A stretch of DNA of 64,000 nucleotides, from NCBI GenBank assembly GCA_964593865.1, contig CAZQKE010000089.1, forward strand, positions 3,872 to 67,871, in the 5' to 3' direction. Numbering within the stretch: position 1 is the stretch's first letter; every line of letters starts with the position of its first letter. Source of the stretch: CAZQKE01 sp964593865 (lineage in GTDB: Bacteria > Chloroflexota > Anaerolineae > JAAYZQ01). The translations under genes were made by a program, and so were the position numbers. Under the pieces are notes generated by a model, which had not been told where the DNA came from, did not search any database, and saw nothing but the letters and a program-made list of their open reading frames with translations. Positions 25,402-34,536 of this stretch are shown piece after piece.

Positions 25402-27924
25402 ATGACAGAGCCACAAAACACCCAGAACACAGAACCGGATCAACAAGAAGAAGAAACCGCCATCCCTTCTGAGTTGGCCATCTTGCCTCTGCGGGGGGTA
25501 GTCGTCTACCCGTTGACCTTCCAGGCCCTCAACGTGGGCCAGCCCCGTTCCATCCAACTGGTGGATGAAGCCACCGTCAAAAAGCGGATGATCGGCCTGG
25601 TCACGATCCACAACGACGAAGTGGAGGAAGCCGGACCGGATGATGTGTACCGGGTCGGCGTGGCCGCCGCCATCCACCGCATGATCAAAGCTCCCGATGG
25701 AACCATCCGCCTGCTGGTCCAGGGCGTGGAACGCATCCAGATCGACGAATGGACCGCGACCGAGCCGTACCTGCGGGCACGGGTTCACCCCATTCCCGAC
25801 ACGGTAGAGGAAGGGCTGGAGATAGAGGCGTTGATGCGCAACGCCACCGATCTGTTGCGCCGCATGGTCTCTTTGGTCTCCCAACTGCCCGATGAGCTAC
25901 TCATGGCCGCCATCAACCTGGACGACCCTCGGCAGTTGGTCTATTTCATCGCCACCAATATCCGCATGGAGATCCCCGACGCCCAGGCCATCTTGGAAAT
26001 CGACAGCGTCCGCGAAAAACTGCTCAAACTGACCACCATCCTCACCAAGGAGCTAGAAGTGCTGGAACTGGGCCGCAAGATCCAAAGCGAGGCCCAGGGC
26101 GAAATGGAGAGGATGCAGCGCGAATACTTCTTGCGCGAGCAGCTCAAGGCCATCAAAAAGGAACTGGGCGAAGAGGATGAACAGGCCCTGGAGGTCGAAG
26201 AATACCGCAAAAAGATCGCCGAAGCGGGGATGCCGGAGGAGGCAGAAAAGGAGGCCCTGCGCGAACTGAGCCGTATGGAAAAGATGCCGCCCCAGGCTGC
26301 CGAATACTCGGTCATCAAGACCTATTTGGACTGGCTGACCGAGATGCCCTGGCAGGTGACGACGGAGGACCAACTGGACGTGGCCCACGCCCGCAAGGTC
26401 CTGGACGAGGACCACTATGACCTGGAGGACATCAAAGAGCGCATCCTGGAGTACCTGGCCGTGCGCAAACTCCGCCTGGAACGCCAAGCGGAGCGGGAGG
26501 AAGACGAGCCGACAGACCTGATCCGAGGCGAGCGGGAAGGTGTCATCCTTTGCTTCGTCGGGCCGCCGGGCACGGGCAAAACCAGCCTGGGCCGTTCCAT
26601 CGCCCGCGCCCTGGGGCGCAAGTTTATGCGCATGAGCCTGGGCGGGATGCGCGACGAAGCCGAAATCCGAGGCCACCGGCGGACCTACATCGGGGCCATG
26701 CCGGGCCGCATCATCCAGATCATCAAGCGGGTGGGGACCAAGAACCCGGTCATCATGCTCGACGAAATTGACAAAGTGGGCAGCGACTGGCGGGGCGACC
26801 CTTCCTCCGCCTTGCTGGAGGTGTTGGACCCGGAACAGAACCGCGATTTCCGCGACCACTACCTAGATGTGCCCTTTGACCTCAGCCAGGTGATGTTCAT
26901 CACCACGGCCAACATGTTGGGGGCCATCCCTCCCGCCCTGCGCGACCGGATGGAGGTCCTGGAGCTGGACGGCTATACCGAGGATGAAAAGGTCCACATC
27001 GCCAAAAAATACCTCATCCCGCGCCAGATCAGGGAAAACGCCCTGCGCCCGGAAGAGATCTCGTTCGACGACGAAGCCATCCGGGGCATCATCCGCGACT
27101 ATACCCGCGAAGCCGGTGTCCGCAACCTGGAACGACAGATCGGCAAAATCTGCCGCAAGGTTGCCACCCGCGTCGCCGAAGCGGAAGAGGACATCTCGGT
27201 CCGCGTGACAAAGGAGGACCTGGTCGAGTTCCTGGGCCGCCCTCGCTTCTACTACGAAGTGGCCCAGCGGACCGAAATCCCCGGCGTCGCCACCGGCCTG
27301 GTGTGGACGCCTGCCGGTGGGGACATCACCTTCGTTGAGGCGACGCGGATGCCGGGCAACAAGCGGCTCATCCTGACCGGCAAACTGGGCGATGTGATGA
27401 AAGAGTCGGCTCAAGCCGCCGTCAGTTACGTCTACTCCAAAGCGGAGGAACTGGGCATTGACCCCGATCTCATCCGCAAGAGCGACCTGCACATCCACGT
27501 TCCGGCGGGAGCCGTGCCCAAGGATGGGCCGTCGGCGGGCGTGACCATGGCCACCGCCCTCGTCTCCCTGCTGACCAATCGCAAAGTGCGGGCCGATGTC
27601 GCCATGACCGGCGAGATCACCCTGCGGGGCCAGGTGCTGCCGGTGGGCGGCATCAAACAGAAGGTCCTGGCCGCCGCCCGTGTAGGCATTGACACCGTGA
27701 TCCTGCCCGCCCGCAACGAGCCAGACCTGGAAGACATCCCGGAAGAGGTGCGGGAAAAGATGACCTTCATCTTTGCCGACCGCGTGGACGAAGTCTTTGC
27801 CGCCGCCTTGCGCCCCCCGGAGCCGGAAGAGGAGCACGCACCCAAAGATTCGGAAAACATCGAAGCAGACAATGAGGAGCAAAAATCCGGTGCAAACGGT
27901 TCGGAAGAAGATTCTGATCATTGA
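25402..27924 (+). CDS. lon: ATP-dependent Lon protease
   Basis: An 840-residue AAA+ serine protease that degrades damaged and regulatory proteins. It has the N-terminal substrate domain (about 24-220), a coiled coil, AAA+ with Walker A GPPGTGKT (about 387) and HRRTYIGAMPGRI, and a protease domain with the catalytic Ser in PKDGPSAG (Ser711) and Lys in GGIKQK (Lys754). The last 40 residues are acidic. It lies in the operon hsp20-lon-receiver; its 3' end overlaps the receiver gene. Confidence 0.98.
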   Translation: MTEPQNTQNTEPDQQEEETAIPSELAILPLRGVVVYPLTFQALNVGQPRSIQLVDEATVKKRMIGLVTIHNDEVEEAGPDDVYRVGVAAAIHRMIKAPDGTIRLLVQGVERIQIDEWTATEPYLRARVHPIPDTVEEGLEIEALMRNATDLLRRMVSLVSQLPDELLMAAINLDDPRQLVYFIATNIRMEIPDAQAILEIDSVREKLLKLTTILTKELEVLELGRKIQSEAQGEMERMQREYFLREQLKAIKKELGEEDEQALEVEEYRKKIAEAGMPEEAEKEALRELSRMEKMPPQAAEYSVIKTYLDWLTEMPWQVTTEDQLDVAHARKVLDEDHYDLEDIKERILEYLAVRKLRLERQAEREEDEPTDLIRGEREGVILCFVGPPGTGKTSLGRSIARALGRKFMRMSLGGMRDEAEIRGHRRTYIGAMPGRIIQIIKRVGTKNPVIMLDEIDKVGSDWRGDPSSALLEVLDPEQNRDFRDHYLDVPFDLSQVMFITTANMLGAIPPALRDRMEVLELDGYTEDEKVHIAKKYLIPRQIRENALRPEEISFDDEAIRGIIRDYTREAGVRNLERQIGKICRKVATRVAEAEEDISVRVTKEDLVEFLGRPRFYYEVAQRTEIPGVATGLVWTPAGGDITFVEATRMPGNKRLILTGKLGDVMKESAQAAVSYVYSKAEELGIDPDLIRKSDLHIHVPAGAVPKDGPSAGVTMATALVSLLTNRKVRADVAMTGEITLRGQVLPVGGIKQKVLAAARVGIDTVILPARNEPDLEDIPEEVREKMTFIFADRVDEVFAAALRPPEPEEEHAPKDSENIEADNEEQKSGANGSEEDSDH

Positions 27925-28261
27925 CGATGACCCTGCGGGCACACGGTTGCTTTCCGCCGTGTTGGAGATGGAGGGGTTTCAGCCCCTGATCCTGGAGAAT
28001 TGGCGAGATCCCCTCAAGGAGGTAGCGCAATTACAACCGGACCTGGTGATCATGGACGTTTACCTGCGGACGACCACCGGGTTGCACCTTCTCAGCCGCT
28101 TGCGGGAGCATCCCGACCCCCAAGTGGCCCGCATCCCGGTCCTGATGATGTCCGCCGAGAACCAGGCACACAAAAGCGCCCAGGCAGGAGCCAACGGGTT
28201 CCTGGAAAAACCGTTCCAGATTCAAGATCTCCTCGACGCCATCCGAAATGCCACGGCTTGA
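27890..28261 (+). CDS. Stand-alone response-regulator receiver protein overlapping lon
   Basis: A 123-residue REC domain with IIDDDP, phospho-acceptor in LVIMDVYLRTTTG, LMMSAE and EKPF. No output domain. The proposed start is GTG 27890, ten bases after GAGGAG and inside the last 12 codons of lon; ATG 27872 is also possible. Translational coupling to lon is likely. No histidine kinase is nearby. Confidence 0.86.
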   Translation: MQTVRKKILIIDDDPAGTRLLSAVLEMEGFQPLILENWRDPLKEVAQLQPDLVIMDVYLRTTTGLHLLSRLREHPDPQVARIPVLMMSAENQAHKSAQAGANGFLEKPFQIQDLLDAIRNATA

Positions 28262-28355
28262 ACACACCCCACGCAAGCCCCGTAGGCGTTCCTGCCGGGC
28301 GCGAGGCATCACCCGCTTTGCCGTAAACGAGATTTCAGAAAAGTGAGGAATTCAT

Positions 28356-30053
28356 GTGACAAAGAAGAAAAAAAAGAAGATGCAGTGGTACAAGATGGAC
28401 CTGCATCTCCACACACCCGCTTCTGCCGATTGGCAAGAACCGGGGGTTGACTATTTGGACCTGCTCCACACAGCGGAGATGCGGGGGTTGGACATTATTG
28501 CCATCACCGACCACAACACCGTTGCCGGTTGCGCGGCATTGCAGGCGGACATTGAGAAACTTGATTTATTGGAACGATTGGGGAGAATCCAGCCTGACGA
28601 ACAGCGCAGATTGGACGAGTACCGGCGCATTGGGAACAAGATTTTGGTATTGCCGGGGTTTGAATTCACGGCCACATTGGGATTTCATATTTTGGCCGTC
28701 TTCCCGCCCGAAACCTCGATCCGCCGATTGGAACATTTGCTGCTGGAGTTGAACGTACCGGCTTCCATGCTGGACGAAGGAGCGACCGAAGTCGGGGCCA
28801 CCGTTGATGTCCTGACCGCCTACCGCCTCATTGACGAAGCGGGGGGCCTGGTCATCGCCGCCCACGCCAACTCAAGCCACGGCGTGGCCTTACAGGGCCT
28901 CAACTTTGGCGGCCAGACGCGCATCGCCTACACCCAAGACCGTCACCTGCACGCCCTGGAAGTCACCGACCTGGAAAAGCGAGGCCGCCGGACGACCGCC
29001 TCCTTTTTCAGCGGGCGCAAACCGGAATACCCCCGGCGGATGCACTGCATCCAGGGATCCGACGCCCACCGCCGCAACCGCGATCCCGACGATCCCGGCC
29101 GTTTGGGGTGGGGCGACCGCGTGACCGAAATCCTGTTGCCGGAGCCGACCTTTGAGGCCATCAAGGCCGTCTTTTTGGGCGATGACTTTTCCCGAACGCG
29201 GCCCTACCGCCCGGCCAAAGCCCCTTTTGACCACGTCCAAGCCGCCCGCGAAGAAGGCCCCAGCATCGTCCAAGCCTTCCACGAGAGCATGACCAAGCGC
29301 GGTGGGCGGCTCCATGCCATCCTGCGGGATGTGGTCGCCATGGCCAACACCAACGGCGGGACCATCTTTGTCGGCGTCAAGGCCGATCCTAAGGCGATCC
29401 CGGCGGGCATCTCCGACCCGGAGGCGGCCGCCGCCACCCTCAAGGCCGAGATCCAACGCATGATCACCCCGCCCCTGGACGTAGAGATCACAACGGTAGA
29501 AACCCATGGCCGTCCTGTGCTGCAGCTGAGCGTCCCCCTGGGCGAAGATGTACCCTACGCCCTGGACGGGACCAAAATCTACCTCCGCCAAGAGACCGAG
29601 ACCCACCAGGCCATGCGCGACGAAATCGTCGCCCTGGTCCGCCGCGCCCTGCAGGGCAAAGAGCAGGATGCGGAAAAGGCCGAAGCAGAAGAGACGGCAG
29701 CCGGGGGCGTTGAACCACCGGGAACCGGCGTCCAAATCCTGGAAACCGTAGAGCGCAAGGGAACCCTTTACCACACCATGAAGAACCTGCGCAACGGCAG
29801 CATCGTCCACAACGTGACCCGCTCCTCGGCCCGGAAGCTATGGCGATACGCCATCACCGAACATGAAAACAACCCGGTGCAGGAGGACAAGGTCCGTTGG
29901 CAAGGCAACTTGGGGCTGTGGAAATCGTCGCGTCGGGCGGGAAAAGTGCGCTATGACCTGGTCCAGCGGATGCCCGACGGCCAGCTGCATGTCTACTATG
30001 GCGTCACGGAGGACGGCATAGACGGCCCCTGGCGCGTGTTTTTGGAAGAGTAA
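28356..30053 (+). CDS. PHP-domain phosphoesterase fused to an AlbA_2 (Schlafen-type) domain
   Basis: A 565-residue soluble protein starting with a lysine run. Residues about 12-270 are a PHP metal-dependent phosphoesterase with KMDLHLHTPAS, AITDHNT, GFEFTA, IAAHAN and GSDAHRRN, so the metal ligands look intact. Residues about 300-430 are an AlbA_2-like domain (HAILRDVVAMANTNGGTIFVGV, KIYLRQETETHQA). The last 100 residues are an extra alpha/beta region (SARKLWRYAITEHENNP). The start is GTG 28356 with GAGG upstream. A nucleic-acid or nucleotide processing role is inferred. Confidence 0.85.
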   Translation: MTKKKKKKMQWYKMDLHLHTPASADWQEPGVDYLDLLHTAEMRGLDIIAITDHNTVAGCAALQADIEKLDLLERLGRIQPDEQRRLDEYRRIGNKILVLPGFEFTATLGFHILAVFPPETSIRRLEHLLLELNVPASMLDEGATEVGATVDVLTAYRLIDEAGGLVIAAHANSSHGVALQGLNFGGQTRIAYTQDRHLHALEVTDLEKRGRRTTASFFSGRKPEYPRRMHCIQGSDAHRRNRDPDDPGRLGWGDRVTEILLPEPTFEAIKAVFLGDDFSRTRPYRPAKAPFDHVQAAREEGPSIVQAFHESMTKRGGRLHAILRDVVAMANTNGGTIFVGVKADPKAIPAGISDPEAAAATLKAEIQRMITPPLDVEITTVETHGRPVLQLSVPLGEDVPYALDGTKIYLRQETETHQAMRDEIVALVRRALQGKEQDAEKAEAEETAAGGVEPPGTGVQILETVERKGTLYHTMKNLRNGSIVHNVTRSSARKLWRYAITEHENNPVQEDKVRWQGNLGLWKSSRRAGKVRYDLVQRMPDGQLHVYYGVTEDGIDGPWRVFLEE

Positions 30054-30082
30054 GGTCGGTCCAAGTTGCTCTTTTGGGGCTT

Positions 30083-30161
30083 GGCCGTCCGCAAGTGCGC
30101 CCGAATACACGAGTGGGCCGGGCACACTTGCGCGTTCGGCTCGATTCGCGGACGGCCCGCC
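30083..30161 (+). repeat. Dispersed intergenic repeat, family 2, copy A
   Basis: About 79 bp with inverted ends GGCCGTCCGC and GCGGACGGCC and a centre GGGCCGGGCA. The reverse complement of 54318-54397 aligns over the full length, including both ends and the centre, and similarity runs some 25 bp into each flank. No gene is present in the gap 30054-30320; a palindrome GCCGGGCTGCAATCCGGC at 30224-30241 is also here. Confidence 0.75.
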
Positions 30162-30320
30162 CTGGCCGAGGGGATGGGCCGTCCCGCGGTACGTCGACGG
30201 GGATGAACCGCCGGTCGGTTCGTGCCGGGCTGCAATCCGGCATAAGGGCGCAATCTGTGACCGATTCCGGAGACCTGCGCCACGGTCCGGCGGGGGGGGT
30301 ACCTGCAGAAGGGTTGTGCT

Positions 30321-31631
30321 ATGACAACGAAATCATCTACCGATCCTTATGAGCAATACATCCCGGAGCCGAAATCTATCGAGGAAACGGGCCTGACCAT
30401 GGGCTTTATCGCCGATCTGGTGCTCAAACTGGTCTACTACAAGAGCGAGATGAGCAGCATGGAGATCGCCGAGGAACTGGCCCTGCCCTACGTGGGCATC
30501 ATGGAAAAGGTTCTGGACTTTCTCAAGAGAGAAGAATACATAGAGGTCTCCGGTTCCAAGGGGTTCGGGGAAAGGGGATACCAATGGGTTATCACCGGCA
30601 AGGGCAGCGACCGGGCGGTCAAGGCCCTGGATCGGGATATGTACATCGGCCCGGCCCCCGTCCCCCTGGAGGCGTATAACCAGATGGTCCGGCGGCAGAC
30701 CATAGGCCGTTTACGCGTCGGCCCGGCGGAGGTTCGTCAGGCCCTTTCCCACCTGGTGTTGAGTGGGGAGTTGGTCAACCGGATCGGCCCTGCGGTCAAC
30801 TCCGGGCACTCCCTCTTCCTGTACGGGCCGCCGGGCAACGGCAAGACGGTCATCGCCAAGGGCATTATCCGGATGCTCAAAGGACACGTCTACATTCCCT
30901 ACGCCGTGACGGTGGACGGTCAGATCATCCGCGTCTTTGATGAGATGAATCACAAGCGGATCAAAGGGCCGCCGGAGCGGGAACGGCAGGAGGGCAGCGG
31001 CTTGGGCGCCCGGCGGTTGGACCCCCGTTGGGTGCGGATTCGTCGCCCGGAGATCGTCGTCGGCGGTGAGCTGACCATGCATAACCTGGACCTGATCTAC
31101 GATCCCATCTCCAAAACCTACGAAGCCCCCCTGCAGATGAAGGCCAACAACGGGCTGTTCGTCATTGACGACTTTGGCCGCCAGCCGATGCGTCCCCAGG
31201 ACCTGCTCAACCGCTGGATCGTCCCTTTGGAAATGCATATTGACTTTCTGACCCTGCAGACGGGCAAAAAGATAGAGATCCCCTTTGACGAACTGATCGT
31301 CTTTTCTACCAACCTGGACCCCAAAGACCTGGTGGATGATGCCTTCCTGCGGCGCATTCGCCACAAACTGCTGATTGATTACCCCGATGAAAAGATGTTC
31401 TACCAGATCATGCAACAAGAATGCGCCCGCCGGAACATGGACCTACCGCCGGAGGCGTTTGTCTACCTGATCCAAAAACATTACATCGCCGCCGACCGGC
31501 CCTTGCGCTCCTGCCATCCCCGCGACCTGTTGGACCAGATTGAAGATATTGCCTCCTATCTGGGAATCAAACCGGTCCTTTCCAAGCAGCTCATTGATGC
31601 TGCTTGCGAGAGCTACTTTGCCGAGGTCTGA
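30321..31631 (+). CDS. AAA-family ATPase with N-terminal winged-helix domain
   Basis: A 436-residue protein. Residues about 25-100 look like a winged helix (MGFIADLVLKLVYYKSEMSS, VLDFLKREEYIEVSG). The ATPase follows with Walker A GPPGNGKT (about 170), Walker B GLFVIDDF and sensor FSTNLDP with an Arg-finger-like LRRIRHK. Residues about 365-436 form a helical lid. By memory, similar proteins occur across Chloroflexota and Deltaproteobacteria without known function. It may remodel a DNA- or protein-bound complex. The MoaB gene starts one base after its stop. Confidence 0.82.
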   Translation: MTTKSSTDPYEQYIPEPKSIEETGLTMGFIADLVLKLVYYKSEMSSMEIAEELALPYVGIMEKVLDFLKREEYIEVSGSKGFGERGYQWVITGKGSDRAVKALDRDMYIGPAPVPLEAYNQMVRRQTIGRLRVGPAEVRQALSHLVLSGELVNRIGPAVNSGHSLFLYGPPGNGKTVIAKGIIRMLKGHVYIPYAVTVDGQIIRVFDEMNHKRIKGPPERERQEGSGLGARRLDPRWVRIRRPEIVVGGELTMHNLDLIYDPISKTYEAPLQMKANNGLFVIDDFGRQPMRPQDLLNRWIVPLEMHIDFLTLQTGKKIEIPFDELIVFSTNLDPKDLVDDAFLRRIRHKLLIDYPDEKMFYQIMQQECARRNMDLPPEAFVYLIQKHYIAADRPLRSCHPRDLLDQIEDIASYLGIKPVLSKQLIDAACESYFAEV

Positions 31632-31632
31632 G

Positions 31633-32151
31633 ATGGCGATCCGAGTCGGAATCTTGACCGTCAGCGACCGGGGCTACCGAGGCGAATACCGCGATCTCAG
31701 CGGCCCCTTGATCCGCGAGATGGTGCAAGAGCGTTTGGGGGCCGCCGTCGAGCAGGAAACCATCGTGCCCGACGAGCGGGCGGTCATCGCGGCCACCTTG
31801 CGCACCTGGGCCGATGCTGCGCACCTGGACCTGGTGCTCACCACGGGAGGGACGGGGTTCGCTCCCCGCGATGTGACGCCGGAGGCAACCCGCGATGTCA
31901 TTGAGCGGGAAGCACCGGGCTTGGTCGAAGCGATGCGGGCTGCCGGCCTTGCGGTCACACCCTACGCCATGCTCTCGCGGGCCGTGGCCGGGATCAGAGG
32001 GCGGACCCTCATCGTGAACCTGCCCGGCAGCCCCAAAGCGGTGCGCGAAAACCTGGAGACGATCTTGCCTGCCTTGCCCCACGCCGTAGAGCTGCTACAG
32101 GGCCGCAAAGGGACAGACCGCCACCCGGACGAACGTTCCCGGTCGGCCTGA
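31633..32151 (+). CDS. MogA/MoaB family molybdopterin adenylyltransferase-like protein
   Basis: A 172-residue protein of the MogA/MoaB fold with VGILTVSDRGYRGEYRD, LTTGGTGFAPRDVTPEA and NLPGSPKAVRENL. These bind and adenylylate molybdopterin before molybdenum insertion. The start ATG 31633 is one base after the AAA gene stop, with GAGG six bases upstream. The C-terminal 15 residues (RKGTDRHPDERS) are an extension. No other molybdenum-cofactor genes are nearby. Confidence 0.92.
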   Translation: MAIRVGILTVSDRGYRGEYRDLSGPLIREMVQERLGAAVEQETIVPDERAVIAATLRTWADAAHLDLVLTTGGTGFAPRDVTPEATRDVIEREAPGLVEAMRAAGLAVTPYAMLSRAVAGIRGRTLIVNLPGSPKAVRENLETILPALPHAVELLQGRKGTDRHPDERSRSA

Positions 32152-32250
32152 TCCCGCCACGCCACGACGGGGCGCAGGCAGAGGCGTCTATCGTTCCCGG
32201 TGTCGGCTTTGAGGCCGGGCGTGTGCCCTCATCTTGCCCGCCGTGGGATC

Positions 32251-32319
32251 GCGGAGGGGAAGCGCAAACCCTGTCGTCTCTCGGCGGTCCCTGCGCCACT
32301 ACAGCGCGAACCTTGTAAA
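32251..32319 (+). repeat. Dispersed intergenic repeat, family 3, copy a
   Basis: Begins GCGGAGG and ends with GCGCGAACCTTGTAAA. It resembles segments at 45255-45333 and 54884-54956, which share the layout GCGGAG... then TCGGCG... then a GCG-AA-CTTGTAAA end. All three lie upstream of a plus-strand gene (here hutI). Confidence 0.5.
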
Positions 32320-32356
32320 AAGGATATGGTGTCAACGGCGTATCCCGGAGGTAACG

Positions 32357-33601
32357 ATGGAAGCAGATCTCCTCATCTATGATGCAGATCAGGTGTTGAC
32401 GCTGGCCTCCCCCGGTGGCCCCAAACGGGGCGCGGCCATGAGCGATCTGGGGATCATCCCCAACGGAGCGGTAGCCATCCGCGATGGGCGCATTGTAGAT
32501 GTCGGTCCTTCTGAAGAGCTGCGCAGCCAGGTGCGGGCTGCCCATACGTTGTACGTCAAGGGGGTTTTGGTCATGCCCGGCTTTGTGGACCCCCACACCC
32601 ACCTGGTTTGGGCCGGGGAGCGGTCCGATGAATTTGAAATGCGTGTGGCCGGGGCCAGCTACCAAGAGATCATGGCCGCCGGTGGCGGAATTATGAACAC
32701 CGTGCGCCATACGCGGGCGGCTTCCCTGGACGATCTGACGGCCCAAAGCCTCGCCCGCCTGGAGCAGATGTTGGCCCACGGCACGACGACGGTTGAGATC
32801 AAAACGGGTTACGGCCTGAACGTCGCCGACGAATTGAAGCAATTGGAGGTCATAAGCCGTTTGCAGGCCGATACGCCCGCCCGCTTGGTCCCGACCTTTT
32901 TGGGCGCCCATGCCATCCCCGCCGAATATACGGATCGCGCCGATGAATATGTGGACCTTGTTGTGGAGGAAATGCTGCCCGCCGCCGTCGCTTCCGATGC
33001 CCCGCCGACCTTTTGCGATGTCTTTTGTGAGGAGGGGGCCTTTTCGTTGGAGCAATCGCGGCGGGTATTGGAAGCGGCCCGCGATCTGGGCTTGGGCCTC
33101 AAGATACACGCCGACGAGTTCGCAGCCCTGGGCGGCACGCGGCTGGCCGTTGAACTGGGGGCCGTCTCGGCGGACCATCTGGTTTGTACCCCACCCGAAG
33201 AGATCGAGATGCTGGCCCGTTCGGATACGGTGGCCGTAGCCCTGCCGGGCACACCCTTCGGCCTGGGGCAGCAGGATTACACCCCGGCCAGGGCCATCAT
33301 TGAGGCAGGAGGGGCGGTGGCATTGGCCACCGATTGCAATCCGGGGACCTCTTGGTGCGAAAATATGCAGTTCATGATCGCCCTGGCCTGCCGTTACATG
33401 GGCCTGACCCCGGCGGAAGCCGTCAGCGCGGCGACCATCAACGCCGCCTATGCCGTCGGCCTGGGCCACGAGGTCGGCAGCTTGGAACCGGGCAAGCGGG
33501 CCGACCTAATCCTGCTCGATGTGCCCTCCCATCGTCATCTGGGCTATCGCTTTGGCTCCAACCTGGTCCGAGCGGTCATCGCCGCAGGGCAGGTCCTCTG
33601 A
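32357..33601 (+). CDS. hutI: Imidazolonepropionase
   Basis: A 414-residue amidohydrolase of histidine breakdown; it opens imidazolone propionate to formiminoglutamate. Metal ligands are visible in PGFVDPHTHLVWAGER and in LKIHADEF, ADHLVC, and LATDCNPGTS. The start ATG 32357 has a perfect GGAGG. hutH and hutU are not in the window, so the gene stands alone. A longer frame upstream is a chance extension through the repeat. Confidence 0.95.
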   Translation: MEADLLIYDADQVLTLASPGGPKRGAAMSDLGIIPNGAVAIRDGRIVDVGPSEELRSQVRAAHTLYVKGVLVMPGFVDPHTHLVWAGERSDEFEMRVAGASYQEIMAAGGGIMNTVRHTRAASLDDLTAQSLARLEQMLAHGTTTVEIKTGYGLNVADELKQLEVISRLQADTPARLVPTFLGAHAIPAEYTDRADEYVDLVVEEMLPAAVASDAPPTFCDVFCEEGAFSLEQSRRVLEAARDLGLGLKIHADEFAALGGTRLAVELGAVSADHLVCTPPEEIEMLARSDTVAVALPGTPFGLGQQDYTPARAIIEAGGAVALATDCNPGTSWCENMQFMIALACRYMGLTPAEAVSAATINAAYAVGLGHEVGSLEPGKRADLILLDVPSHRHLGYRFGSNLVRAVIAAGQVL

Positions 33602-33647
33602 ACGCCCGGTCCGAGGCCTGGCCGGTCACCGACCGGCATCAGACTCC

Positions 33648-33860
33648 TCAAAAGCCGTTGAACCCCACCGTCACCTGCCCATCCCGGAGGATGGTAGGCA
33701 CATGGCGGCGACCGCCGTTCAGCTCCAACATGCGCTTGAGGGCGTCGGGATCGGCTTTGACGTTGTACTCGGTGTAGCGGATGCCCTGCCGCCGGAGATC
33801 GGCTTTGGCCGCCGCGCAGTAGGGGCAGCCCGGCTTGGTAAAAATCGTCACTTCGCTCAT
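33648..33860 (-). CDS. Glutaredoxin-like protein (NrdH/mycoredoxin-type)
   Basis: A 70-residue thioredoxin-fold protein with the redox motif CPYC at residues 12-15 and the cis-proline in RRHVPTI. It reduces disulfides, probably using thioredoxin reductase or a low-molecular thiol. Strong AAAGGAGG before the ATG. It lies downstream of the sulfur operon on the same strand, 350 bp away, with a structured segment between. Confidence 0.93.
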   Translation of the reverse strand: MSEVTIFTKPGCPYCAAAKADLRRQGIRYTEYNVKADPDALKRMLELNGGRRHVPTILRDGQVTVGFNGF

Positions 33861-34037
33861 CCGATACCTCCTTTACGTCACATTTTGCGTCTGAAACGGT
33901 CCTTTGGCCGTTCCGGCTGTGCATTCCGCGCCACAACGGCGGGGTGTGCCGAGGACCGGTCCCCGCGTTCCTCTGCCGCCTTTGGACCGCGGGCCGGAGG
34001 TTGTGCGACGGCGTGCCGCCCGTGCATGGGTAACCCT

Positions 34038-34185
34038 CACCCTCCTGCAGAGTAGGGCCGGTGCGTTTGCCGTTCCCGCGCCGGTCGCGCCGCCGGGGGA
34101 TGGCGTTTCCCTGCGGCTTCTGCCCCCGCGGTGTGCCGTCTTGGAAGTGCCTTGCCCTCTCCCACAGGCCCCCTGCAGGAGGGTG
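34038..34185. other. 148-bp gene-free segment closed by a 13-bp perfect inverted repeat
   Basis: CACCCTCCTGCAG (34038-34050) pairs perfectly with CTGCAGGAGGGTG (34173-34185). Just inside, GGGCC and GGCCC continue the stem after a small internal loop. The whole gap 33861-34211 has no convincing gene. It could be a non-autonomous element with terminal repeats, or a structured RNA at the 3' end of the sulfur operon. No target-site duplication is evident. Confidence 0.45.
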
Positions 34186-34211
34186 TCTACGGAGCATTCG
34201 GCAGGGGAATC

Positions 34212-34520
34212 TCAGGTATCTTGGGCGATCAGCTGCACGTTGGCGTCATCGGGCGGGCGGTTCTTCTCGATCCATGCCTCAAACCATTCGGGATCCCACC
34301 AATGGATGAGGGCCGCTGCCCGGTCCGGTCGCTGGCTGAGGAGACTGTTGATGGCATACTTTTCCTGGTATGCTTTGTCCACCGCCTTGTCCACCTCGGT
34401 ATGGCTTACCTTCCCGGCTTTCCACGCCTGGAAGGTTTCGCACAGGGGTTCCATAATTTTATGCCAGCGGTAGTTCCAATAATCGTCGGTCAGCTTCTCT
34501 TCCCACGTTTTGAGCGTCAT
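34212..34520 (-). CDS. Unknown small protein of the sulfur-redox operon
   Basis: A 102-residue soluble protein, rich in Trp and charged residues (TWEEKLTDDYWNYRWHKIM, IHWWDPEWFEAWI). No known motif or cysteine pair is visible. It begins 16 bp after the DsrK-like gene with GGGGGA before the ATG and is the last gene of the operon. The tight linkage suggests an accessory or binding role for the DsrMK-like complex; that is inference. Confidence 0.75.
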   Translation of the reverse strand: MTLKTWEEKLTDDYWNYRWHKIMEPLCETFQAWKAGKVSHTEVDKAVDKAYQEKYAINSLLSQRPDRAAALIHWWDPEWFEAWIEKNRPPDDANVQLIAQDT

Positions 34521-34536
34521 CTTGTCCCCCTTCTTA

